A DNA stretch of 64,000 nt from Paenibacillus jilunlii (GTDB taxonomy: Bacteria > Bacillota > Bacilli > Paenibacillales > Paenibacillaceae). The notes beneath the pieces are model-generated. The model was not told the origin of the DNA and did no database searches. It was given only the letters and a program-made list of their open reading frames with translations. The stretch lies in NCBI RefSeq assembly GCF_900102965.1, contig NZ_FNGM01000016.1:1-64000 (forward strand). Reading direction: 5' to 3'. The translations under genes and the position numbers were made by a program. Positions 44,855 to 52,967 of this stretch are shown piece after piece (within the stretch, counting starts at the first letter, position 1; the number at the start of each line of letters is the position of its first letter).

Positions 44855-46108
44855 ATGAAGAGAATGTTGAGCTTTATTATTACCGTGCTCGTATTAACCG
44901 GGGTCATGGCATTTACTACTCCCGGGCTGCTGGACAAGGTCCGTCTAGGGCTTGATCTGAAGGGCGGCTTCGAGATTCTGTATCACGCCGAGCCAATGGA
45001 GGCGGGAGCAGAATTATCCCGTGCTTCGCTGCAGAAGACTGCAGAGAGCCTGGAAAAACGGGCGAACGCACTCGGAACAAGCGAGCCTGAGGTCACTACA
45101 GAAGGAACGGACCGCATCCGTCTGAAGATTGCGGGCGTTACCGATGAGGCCGAAGTCCGCAAGAAGATGAAAGAACCCGCAGTTTTGACCTTCCGCAGTG
45201 CCGCTGAGGGGGATCCGCAAGGTACCTTCAGCAAGATTGAGCTTGTAGGAAGTGACTTTGTTGAGGGAGCGGCGGAGGTTCAACGCAACAATTTGAATCA
45301 GCCTGAGATCAGCATCAAGATCAAAGATAAAAAGAAATTTGCGGAAATTACCAAGCGGTTGCTTGGTAAAGAAATGGCTATCTATCTCGATGATCAGCTG
45401 TTAGGTAATCCACCAATCGTTAGAGCGGTATTGACAGACGGCACTGCTTCAATCTCTGGTAATTATACTATAGATGGAGCACGTGAACTGGCTGATACCA
45501 TTAACCTTGGTGCTTTGCCGCTGAAGCTGACAGAGAAATATTCCCAAAGCGTAGGCGCAACACTGGGTAAACAGTCCCTTGACCAGACTATCAAAGCAGG
45601 ACTTGTAGGCTCATTAATTATTCTGATATTCATGATCGGCATGTACCGGTTGCCGGGTCTTCTGGCCAGCTTCGCGCTGATCCTTCATACCTGGCTGCTG
45701 ATTGCGGTATTCGTCGTTGCCGACTTCACCTTGACTCTCCCCGGTATTGCCGCATTTATTCTCGGTATAGGGATGGCGGTCGATGCCAATATCATTACCA
45801 ATGAACGGATAAGGGAAGAAATGCGCAACGGCAAGAGTATTTTGTCTTCTGTCAAAGCAGGGAACAAAACCTCTTTCCGTACAGTTATGGACGCGAATGT
45901 AACTACCATTATCGTAGCGGCCGTAATGTTCGCTTTTGGTACGGGCGCGGTTAAGGGCTTTGCCCTGATCCTGATCGTGGAAATTGTGCTTAGTATCGTG
46001 ACGAACCTTTATTTTGCCCATTGGCTGCTTACCGTGCTGGTCAAAGCCGGCGCTCTGAAAAAGCCGAAGCAATTTGGGGTAAAGGAGAGTGACATCCGTG
46101 CGCTTTAA
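44855..46108 (+). CDS. secD: SecD, preprotein translocase subunit
   Basis: The 417-residue protein has a first membrane helix, GLDLKGGFEILY (family motif D1), an outer domain, and five C-terminal helices with GIGMAVDANIITNERIREE. It pulls secreted proteins with SecF using the proton gradient. The start at 44855 (MKRMLSFII) has GAAAGGGG somewhat far upstream; an in-frame extension of 43 codons is rejected because it lacks membrane topology. The secF start lies inside its end. Confidence 0.96.
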   Translation: MKRMLSFIITVLVLTGVMAFTTPGLLDKVRLGLDLKGGFEILYHAEPMEAGAELSRASLQKTAESLEKRANALGTSEPEVTTEGTDRIRLKIAGVTDEAEVRKKMKEPAVLTFRSAAEGDPQGTFSKIELVGSDFVEGAAEVQRNNLNQPEISIKIKDKKKFAEITKRLLGKEMAIYLDDQLLGNPPIVRAVLTDGTASISGNYTIDGARELADTINLGALPLKLTEKYSQSVGATLGKQSLDQTIKAGLVGSLIILIFMIGMYRLPGLLASFALILHTWLLIAVFVVADFTLTLPGIAAFILGIGMAVDANIITNERIREEMRNGKSILSSVKAGNKTSFRTVMDANVTTIIVAAVMFAFGTGAVKGFALILIVEIVLSIVTNLYFAHWLLTVLVKAGALKKPKQFGVKESDIRAL

Positions 46109-47000
46109 GAAAGAGCTTGATTTTGTACATCTGAGCAAATTTTTCTATATTTTCTCCATTGCCATTACGGTAGCCGGCCTGATCTTTCTGGCAACCATGG
46201 GTCTGAATTACAGCGTTGATTTCAAAGCAGGCTCCAATGTGGACGTCTCGCTGTCGAAGAACATCACGCTGGAGCAGCTTAAGCCGGCTCTGAAGGATCT
46301 GGGCATTTCCCATGAGCCGGACATTACCTTAGGTGAGAACCGGGTGAACATCCGTTATGATGAAGTGCTTGATAGTAATCAGGATGAGGCTTTGAAAGCT
46401 GCGGTAACCAAGCTGGATGACAAAGCTTCCTTCGAGATCAACACCGTCGATACGGAAATGGCCAAAGAGCTGGCACGCAATGCCATCTATTCGGTTCTAA
46501 TCTCTTGTCTCGGGATTATCATTTATGTAAGTATCCGCTTTGAATGGCGGTTTGCCTTGGCCGCGATTGTGGCCCTTGTGCATGATGCTTTTATCGTGGT
46601 AGCCGTCTTTTCGATCTTCCGCCTGGAGGTTGACCTGACCTTCATTGTCGCGGTGCTGACGATCATCGGTTATTCCATCAACGATACCATCGTTATCTTT
46701 GACCGGATCCGCGAGAATCTGCGTTTCGGCAAGCAGAAGACCTATGAGGATCTTAAGGCACTGGTCAACAAAAGTGTGGCCCAGACGCTTATGCGCTCTC
46801 TGTACACAGCGTTTACGGTATTTATCGCCGCGTTCTTCCTGCTTGTCATGGGTGGAGAATCGATCAAAATGTTCTCGCTTGCTATGGTTATCGGTTTGCT
46901 CTTCGGAGCCTACTCATCGATCTTTATCGCAAGTCCGCTCTGGCTGCTGCTGAAGAAACGCCAGAAGCAGACCGTGAAGAGCAATCCGGCTAAAGCCTAA
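46098..47000 (+). CDS. secF: SecF, preprotein translocase subunit
   Basis: The 300-residue partner of SecD has MGLNYSVDFKAGSNVDV, a small outer domain and the helices with TIIGYSINDTIVIFDRIREN. I take GTG 46098, ten bases after AAGGAG; it overlaps secD by 11 bp, so translation is coupled. A terminator follows. Confidence 0.96.
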   Translation: MRFKKELDFVHLSKFFYIFSIAITVAGLIFLATMGLNYSVDFKAGSNVDVSLSKNITLEQLKPALKDLGISHEPDITLGENRVNIRYDEVLDSNQDEALKAAVTKLDDKASFEINTVDTEMAKELARNAIYSVLISCLGIIIYVSIRFEWRFALAAIVALVHDAFIVVAVFSIFRLEVDLTFIVAVLTIIGYSINDTIVIFDRIRENLRFGKQKTYEDLKALVNKSVAQTLMRSLYTAFTVFIAAFFLLVMGGESIKMFSLAMVIGLLFGAYSSIFIASPLWLLLKKRQKQTVKSNPAKA

Positions 47001-47012
47001 AGCCGTCACACC

Positions 47013-47046
47013 CGAAAAGCCGCGTCAAAGACGACGCGGCTTTTCG
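47013..47046 (+). terminator. secDF terminator
   Basis: A perfect 14-bp stem (CGAAAAGCCGCGTC and complement) with a 6-base loop and a TTTT end. Confidence 0.88.
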
Positions 47047-47118
47047 AAATCTTTGGAGCGGAATGTCAGGCGGAGCGGTCATCATGAGATACTTGCTAGT
47101 GGTAAGGAGGGCCTCGTA

Positions 47119-48081
47119 ATGAATGACAAACAATCACCGCAAAGTGATAAAATGGTCTGGACGGGTGTTGCCGGTGATCTTGCACTGGCTGCAGCCAAAG
47201 GAACCTTTGGTTATCTTTCAGACAGTAAGGCATTAATGGGCGATGCGTTATATTCGGGATCGGATGCAGCTGCCAAGCTGGCAGAGATTCTTCCCCTTCC
47301 TTGGCGCAGGGAAACAGAGAAGAAGAATAGGGTAAAACCAAGCAACCCCCAGAATAACAAGGGACCGATTATTGCCATACTTTTTTCCGTGCTGATTTTG
47401 ATGGGAGGACTGCAAATTGCCTTCTCGGCAATTCGGGATCTGACCAGAGGACATCTGTCAGCACCAGGGCAGGCAGCGCTTGTCACCGTTCTCATCTCTA
47501 TTGTTGTGAAAGAGGCAGTTTTTCAGTACCAGTACCGTTATTTCAAAAAATTGGGCGATGGCAGTCATGCCGCATATGCAGATAACCACCGCTTCAGTCT
47601 ATATACTTCTATCACTGTATTTATCGGGATATCACTGGCCATGGCCGGAGGGTCGTTCAACTTGCATCCGCTTCTGTACATGGACCCCATTGCAGCGCTG
47701 TTGGCCGGATGTCTCATTATCCGCAAAGGCTATTCGCTTATTGGAACCTCTGTATATGGCAAGAAGCTTCAGGAGCTTCCTTCCGAGGAGGCTGCAGGTT
47801 TCATTGAAACGGTACAGCGTGTACACGGTGTAATCCGGGTGGAATATTTGCAGGCGCTGGAGCAAGGACGTTATGTAAATCTGCAGGTCAAAATCAGTGT
47901 GAATCCGCGCATCACAATTTTGGAGGCCCAGGATATTGCTGAATGTGCCAGAAAGCTTCTGCAGCACCGTTTTGTCCATGTAGGTGAGGTTCATATGGAT
48001 GTTGTGCCGTATGATCCGGGTTATCCTTACAAAAGCAACCATGAGCTTGTAGATAATGAAATCCCCACGCTGCTTCAGTAG
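47119..48081 (+). CDS. Cation diffusion facilitator (divalent metal exporter)
   Basis: The 320-residue protein has the CDF layout: a membrane part in which GYLSDSKALMGDALYSGSDA holds the first metal-site motif (normally HSLSD) and YADNHRFSLYTSI the second, then a cytoplasmic domain (VHGVIRVEYLQALEQGRYV, VHMDVVPYD). It probably exports zinc, iron or manganese by proton exchange. A polar stretch (about 55-75, RRETEKKNRVKP) follows the first motif. ATG 47119 lies behind AAGGAGGGCC. Confidence 0.9.
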   Translation: MNDKQSPQSDKMVWTGVAGDLALAAAKGTFGYLSDSKALMGDALYSGSDAAAKLAEILPLPWRRETEKKNRVKPSNPQNNKGPIIAILFSVLILMGGLQIAFSAIRDLTRGHLSAPGQAALVTVLISIVVKEAVFQYQYRYFKKLGDGSHAAYADNHRFSLYTSITVFIGISLAMAGGSFNLHPLLYMDPIAALLAGCLIIRKGYSLIGTSVYGKKLQELPSEEAAGFIETVQRVHGVIRVEYLQALEQGRYVNLQVKISVNPRITILEAQDIAECARKLLQHRFVHVGEVHMDVVPYDPGYPYKSNHELVDNEIPTLLQ

Positions 48082-48109
48082 CCCGTTAGGGAGAGAAAGG
48101 TGAAAACAA

Positions 48110-50521
48110 TTGCTCCATTCAAAAACAAGATGGCAATCTCCGGAGGCCGATCCTGAAGAAGTCCGGGATTTGGCCCAGAGCCTTTCGGTTTCTCCGCTCT
48201 TGTCTTCGCTGCTTGTCAAGAGAGGCATGAACACACCTGACAAGGCGCTTCTGTTCATGGAGGGCGGAGACGAGGAAGGGCATGACCCCTTCCTGCTTAA
48301 AGGGATGGCGGAAGCGGTTCCCCGAATCAGAAAGGCGCTGCAGGAGGAAGAACATATCCTGGTATATGGCGATTATGATGCGGACGGAGTGTCCAGTACT
48401 GCGCTGATGATCTATTTGCTGCGCTACCTGGGCGCTTCTTTTGATATTTATATTCCACACCGGTCAAATGAAGGCTACGGGCTGCATAACCATGCTCTGG
48501 ATTGGGCGAAGCAGCAAGGCGTTTCGCTTGTCATCACTGTAGATACCGGAATCAGTGCGTATCATCAGATTGCTTATGCAAGCGAGCTGGGGATGGACGT
48601 GATCGTGACAGATCACCATGAACCGCCGGAACTTCTGCCTGAAGCGTATGCCTTGATCAATCCCAAGCAGCTGGATTGTCCTTACCCGTTCAAGGGATTG
48701 GCTGGAGTCGGAGTGGCATACAAGCTGGCCCAGGCGCTGCTTGGGGATGAGGTGCCGCTGGAGTGGAACGAAATCGCTGCCATTGGCACGGTTGCTGACT
48801 TGATGCCGCTCCTGGACGAGAACCGGAGTATTGTGCGCAAAGGCCTCTCAAGCATGAGGAACTCCCCCTTCCCTGGTATCCGGGCCCTGCTTGGGGTGAG
48901 CGGAATCACGATGGAGACCGTAAGTGCGGTGAATATCGCTTTTGGCATGGCACCGCGCATCAATGCCAGCGGCCGTCTGGATCATGCCGGACGGGCTGTT
49001 ACTCTGCTGACTACAGAGAATCGAGATGAGGCTGAAGAGCTTGCCGGAGAGCTGGATTTGCTGAACAAAGAACGCCAGATGGTCGTCGATAGAATTGTAA
49101 CTGAAGCTACCGCCATGCTGGAGCTGCAGATTCAGCAGGACAAGCTGCCGGATATCATTGTGCTTGCCGATCAGGGCTGGAATGTCGGGGTAGTAGGTAT
49201 CGTAGCCTCGAAGCTGCTGGAGCGTTATTACCGGCCGGTGATTATTCTGGATATTCACCCGGAGACAGGCATGTGCAAAGGGTCGGCCCGTTCCATTCCG
49301 GGGCTGGATATCTATGAGGCATTATCCTCATGCGCAGATTTAATGGATCATTTCGGCGGCCACCCGGCTGCTGCCGGCATGAGCCTGCATCAGGATATGC
49401 TGGAACAGTTTGCAGCGGCATTAAATGACTACGCCGCTAAGGTATTGACGCCGGAGCATTTTCTCCCAATGACGGAGGCTGACGAAGAGGCGGCCATAGC
49501 CGATTTGTCGCTGCAGGCTGCGCTGGAACTGGATAGGCTGGCTCCATTCGGAATGGCTAATCCGGTACCGAAATTCATTGTCCGTGGCGCAGCTGTCAAA
49601 GAAACCCGCAAAATGGGGCAGGACGGCAAGCATTTGAAGCTTGTCCTCCAACAAGACAGCCATACGATTGAAGTAGTTGCCTTCGGCAAAGGTGGGCTTG
49701 CTGAACTGCTTCCGGGCGGAACGCTGATTGATATTCTGGCAGAGCTGTCGGTCAATGAATGGAACGGCTCGCGGAAGCCGCAGCTCATGCTGCAGGATTT
49801 GGCCGTGCCGAACCCGCAGCTCTTTGATCTGCGCGGCGCGGCGGATGCGGTGAAGCAAGCCGCACAGCTTCATGAGCTGCTCAAGCCCTATAGCGGTGTC
49901 AAGCCGCTCAGAACAGCGGCGGTTTTCCAGAACAGCCGTACATCCCCTATGGGCGCTCTCCAAGGCATGTCCCTTTGGGTATATGATGAAGACGCTGGAA
50001 TATCCCCGGTCCGGCAACAACCGGCGGATTCAGAAGATGCACAGATATCTTTGCTCTGTCTGCTCGATATGCCCGAAACGCCGGAGCAGCTTGATGCGCT
50101 GTTTGCTGCGTTCCCGCAGGCGGATAACATTGCCCTGCTGCATTCGATCCGGGATGGCCGCGACCGGCTGCAGATGCCGACACGGGACCATTTCAAAGTG
50201 CTCTATAAATCAATAGCTGCTCTAGCAGCGGCTCCGGTTCCTGAGCATGAGCTGCTGCTGCGGCTTACCCGGCAGTCTTCCATGGGGATGCGGATGCTGG
50301 CCAGAATGCTCGACGTGTTCGAGGAACTTGAATTTATAGCTCGCAGCCGGGGGACGATTACATTTATTCCTCAGCCCTCTGCTAAAAGCCTTACAGCTTC
50401 ACAGCATTTTGTGAGGCTGGGCAAGACTGCGGAAATGGAGCAGTATTTCATGGAGAGCAGCCGCAGTGAGCTGCAGGAGTGGATGTTATCCCGCCGCCTG
50501 GATGTATCCCGGGTGGGATAA
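48110..50521 (+). CDS. recJ: RecJ single-strand-specific exonuclease
   Basis: The 803-residue enzyme has the DHH motifs YGDYDADGVSS, ITVDTGIS, VTDHHEPP, the DHHA1 region GWNVGVVGIVASKL and SGRPGHPAAAGM-like FGGHPAAAGMSL, an OB fold (about 455-560) and the C-terminal Firmicute extension. It degrades single-stranded DNA 5' to 3' in repair. It starts at a TTG behind GAGAAAGGTG. A short repeat array follows. Confidence 0.96.
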   Translation: MLHSKTRWQSPEADPEEVRDLAQSLSVSPLLSSLLVKRGMNTPDKALLFMEGGDEEGHDPFLLKGMAEAVPRIRKALQEEEHILVYGDYDADGVSSTALMIYLLRYLGASFDIYIPHRSNEGYGLHNHALDWAKQQGVSLVITVDTGISAYHQIAYASELGMDVIVTDHHEPPELLPEAYALINPKQLDCPYPFKGLAGVGVAYKLAQALLGDEVPLEWNEIAAIGTVADLMPLLDENRSIVRKGLSSMRNSPFPGIRALLGVSGITMETVSAVNIAFGMAPRINASGRLDHAGRAVTLLTTENRDEAEELAGELDLLNKERQMVVDRIVTEATAMLELQIQQDKLPDIIVLADQGWNVGVVGIVASKLLERYYRPVIILDIHPETGMCKGSARSIPGLDIYEALSSCADLMDHFGGHPAAAGMSLHQDMLEQFAAALNDYAAKVLTPEHFLPMTEADEEAAIADLSLQAALELDRLAPFGMANPVPKFIVRGAAVKETRKMGQDGKHLKLVLQQDSHTIEVVAFGKGGLAELLPGGTLIDILAELSVNEWNGSRKPQLMLQDLAVPNPQLFDLRGAADAVKQAAQLHELLKPYSGVKPLRTAAVFQNSRTSPMGALQGMSLWVYDEDAGISPVRQQPADSEDAQISLLCLLDMPETPEQLDALFAAFPQADNIALLHSIRDGRDRLQMPTRDHFKVLYKSIAALAAAPVPEHELLLRLTRQSSMGMRMLARMLDVFEELEFIARSRGTITFIPQPSAKSLTASQHFVRLGKTAEMEQYFMESSRSELQEWMLSRRLDVSRVG

Positions 50522-50534
50522 ATGCATATGCATA

Positions 50535-50709
50535 CGAAGCAAGTTTGTTCGAAGCCAATTCAGTGAGGTAACGCTCACAAACTAAGCATAAGCTTACGAA
50601 GCTAGTTTTGTACGAAGATGATGCTGAGAAGCTATGCTAACAATACTAAGTGTACGCTTCCGAAGCGAGTTTGTTCGAAGCCAATTCAGTGAGGTAACGC
50701 TCACAAACT
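50535..50709 (+). repeat. Three tandem units of about 63 bp between recJ and apt
   Basis: Units start at 50535, 50597 and 50661. Units 1 and 3 agree over 49 bp with one mismatch (50535-50583, 50661-50709); unit 2 shares the CGAAGCnAGTTTTGTnCGAAG head and ACTAAGTGTACGCTT tail but differs in the middle. Units 1 and 3 each contain the small hairpin GTGAG/CTCAC. The last unit ends just before the apt ribosome binding site, so the array lies in its leader. Confidence 0.85.
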
Positions 50710-50725
50710 TTTAGGAGATGACAAT

Positions 50726-51244
50726 ATGGATTTTAAAGACAACATTCGTGTGATTCCGGATTTCCCGCAGCCGGGCATCAGCTTCAAAGATATTACGACT
50801 TTGCTGAAGGATGGCGAAGCTTACCGCCGCGCGATTGATGAGCTGAAGGCTCTGGTAGCGCATCTGCAGATCGATGTGATTGCTGGACCTGAGGCCCGCG
50901 GATTTGTGGTAGGCGCACCCCTGGCTTATGCGCTGGGCGTCGGCTTCGTGCCGATCCGCAAAAGCGGCAAGCTGCCGTATGATACGATTGAGGTAGGTTA
51001 TGATTTGGAATACGGCAAGGACACACTGGCTGTCCACACGGATGCGGTCAAGCCTGGACAGAACGTACTTATTGCCGATGATTTGCTGGCAACGGGAGGC
51101 ACCATCGCTACTTCGGTCAGCCTGGTGGAACAGCTTGGCGGCAAAGTGGTCGGAGCGGCCTTCCTGATCGAATTGAGCCAGCTTGCCGGCCGGAACAAGC
51201 TTTCCGGTATCGAGGTTCATTCGCTCCTTACTTACGAAGACTAA
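50726..51244 (+). CDS. apt: Adenine phosphoribosyltransferase
   Basis: The 172-residue enzyme has IPDFPQPGISFKDI, GPEARGFVVGAPLAY, RKSGKLP and the PRPP-binding VLIADDLLATGGT. It converts adenine to AMP. TAGGAGATGACAAT precedes ATG. The usual apt-relA neighbour pair is split here by a uracil permease on the other strand. Confidence 0.98.
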   Translation: MDFKDNIRVIPDFPQPGISFKDITTLLKDGEAYRRAIDELKALVAHLQIDVIAGPEARGFVVGAPLAYALGVGFVPIRKSGKLPYDTIEVGYDLEYGKDTLAVHTDAVKPGQNVLIADDLLATGGTIATSVSLVEQLGGKVVGAAFLIELSQLAGRNKLSGIEVHSLLTYED

Positions 51245-51273
51245 GCCGACCGGGGTACCTTTTCCCGGGAAAT

Positions 51274-51318
51274 AAAAAGCGGACAGCTGTCGATTGTTGA
51301 CAACTGTCCGCTTTTTTG
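51274..51318. terminator. Terminator between apt and uraA
   Basis: AAAAGCGGACAG (51275-51286) pairs with CTGTCCGCTTTT (51304-51315); an A run on one side and T run on the other allow use by both convergent genes. Confidence 0.88.
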
Positions 51319-51362
51319 TATTGGAGCTTATAAATCAAATTAGCCTGTTGAAATATTTATGG

Positions 51363-52667
51363 TTAATGTGCAGATTTCTCACTGTCCTGCTCGTTGGACA
51401 AGCCGAGAACCTCGATTAATTTGAAGAGCAGGGACAGAACCATTCCGACAATGGTCGCGAGCGCCATACCTTTAAGCTGGACACCGTAAATGGTGAGCGA
51501 GATCCCGCTGATGCCCACCACCAGAACCAAAGTAGCCAGGATCATGTTGGTCGCTTTGGAGAAATCAACCTTTTGCTCGACAAAGATGCGCAGACCGGAT
51601 GCGGCGATTACACCGAACAGCAGGAGCGATACACCGCCCATAACGGGCTGGGGAATATTGGCTATGATCGAGGAAAAGGTTCCCGAGAACGAGAGCAGGA
51701 TCGCAATTACTGCTGCACCGCCGATTACATAAACCGAATATACTTTGGTCAGCGCCATAACGCCGATATTTTCACCATAAGTGGTATTGGGTGTAGAACC
51801 GAAGAATCCGGACAGAATGGTGGAAATCCCATTGCCCATAAGCGAGCGGTCCAGTCCCGGATCTTTGGTCAGGTCTTTGCCGACAATGTTGCTCGTAACG
51901 AGCAAGTGGCCGATGTGTTCAACAATGACTACAAGCGATACCGGAATAATGGTGAAGATAACTTGCCAGTCGAAGGAAGGGGTTATAATTGTGGGGTGTG
52001 AAAAGAAATGCGCGCTGGAGATCGCATCTGTATTCACCACCTGCATAATATAAGCCAGAACATAACCGGTTACGATACCGATGAGGATATGAATGATTTT
52101 GGGAAAGCCGCGGAAGAGAACTGCACCAATAACAGTTACGCCCAGTGTTACCATGGAGAGGGTGATCGCTTTGCCGTCCGGCGTCCAGTCGGTTGCGCCT
52201 TCAGGAGCGATCAGCCCCGACATGCGGGCTGCAACCGGCACCAGCTCCAGTCCGATGGTCGCTACGATAGCGCCCATAACCGCCGGTGGAAAAACCACAT
52301 CAATCCAGCCGGTTCCGGCATAACGGACAATCAATGCGACAAGGATGAAGATCACGCCAGTTACAATAAAAGCACCCAGAGCAAGCGAATATCCATGCTG
52401 ATGATCACCCTGATGCTTTTCCAGCACGCTGAGCACCGGAGAGATAAAGGCAAAGCTTGAACCGAGATATGCGGGAATTTTGCCGCGGCAGATCAGGATA
52501 TAGAGCAGTGTGCCGATACCGTTCATCAGCAGAATCATACCGGGGTCTACTCCGAACAGGTTAGGGACAAGCACCGTGCTGCCGAACATGGCGAACAAAT
52601 GCTGAAGACTCAGCAGAAAGCCCGGGCCCCAGGGGAGTTTTTCGTTAACTTGAATTTCGCGTTGCAA
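51363..52667 (-). CDS. Uracil permease (UraA/PyrP, NCS2 family)
   Basis: The 434-residue protein has the NCS2 fold of 14 helices: QHLFAMFGSTVLVPNLFGVDP, YLGSSFAFISP, FPPAVMGAIVATIGLEL, VVIVEHIGHLL and GFFGSTPNTTYGENIGV. The Glu residues in VEHIGH and TYGENIG are those that bind uracil in UraA. It starts at a TTG with weak GAAGTG ahead. I found no PyrR-binding loop or riboswitch in the 230 bp upstream, so pyrimidine control is not evident. Confidence 0.92.
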   Translation of the reverse strand: MQREIQVNEKLPWGPGFLLSLQHLFAMFGSTVLVPNLFGVDPGMILLMNGIGTLLYILICRGKIPAYLGSSFAFISPVLSVLEKHQGDHQHGYSLALGAFIVTGVIFILVALIVRYAGTGWIDVVFPPAVMGAIVATIGLELVPVAARMSGLIAPEGATDWTPDGKAITLSMVTLGVTVIGAVLFRGFPKIIHILIGIVTGYVLAYIMQVVNTDAISSAHFFSHPTIITPSFDWQVIFTIIPVSLVVIVEHIGHLLVTSNIVGKDLTKDPGLDRSLMGNGISTILSGFFGSTPNTTYGENIGVMALTKVYSVYVIGGAAVIAILLSFSGTFSSIIANIPQPVMGGVSLLLFGVIAASGLRIFVEQKVDFSKATNMILATLVLVVGISGISLTIYGVQLKGMALATIVGMVLSLLFKLIEVLGLSNEQDSEKSAH

Positions 52668-52830
52668 TGGTGTTCACTTCTCTTTCGTCTCTATTTTAGG
52701 TGAGGTTCCAAAAAACCGCCTTTACTAGATTAAATAGAACGGCGTCTTTTTACAACAACATTTTTCAAGTGCCACGAAATTGTCTATTCTTGACACATTC
52801 GTTTACCCCGGTGCCATGCTATGGCAAGTG

Positions 52831-52859
52831 TTGACGTAATCCATCGCAAGCGTCATAAT
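52831..52859 (+). promoter_or_regulatory. Putative relA promoter
   Basis: TTGACG (52831-52836) and CATAAT (52854-52859) are exactly 17 bp apart, about 110 bp before relA. A second TTGACA near 52792 has no matching -10. The stretch 52668-52967 holds no gene. Confidence 0.6.
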
Positions 52860-52967
52860 TATAGACAACTTTAAATGCGCTAGCGCAGATTTGGACATAT
52901 GGAACCTGCAAATTCTGCAATGCTTGCGGGTTCATTTTATTATAGAAAGGAAACGGATACGACGAGA

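Noticed and set aside
50535..50709. CRISPR array
   Set aside because: There are three tandem units without unique spacers, and no cas gene is in the window.
52668..52830. PyrR attenuator before the uracil permease
   Set aside because: The PyrR-binding loop sequence is missing on the minus strand.
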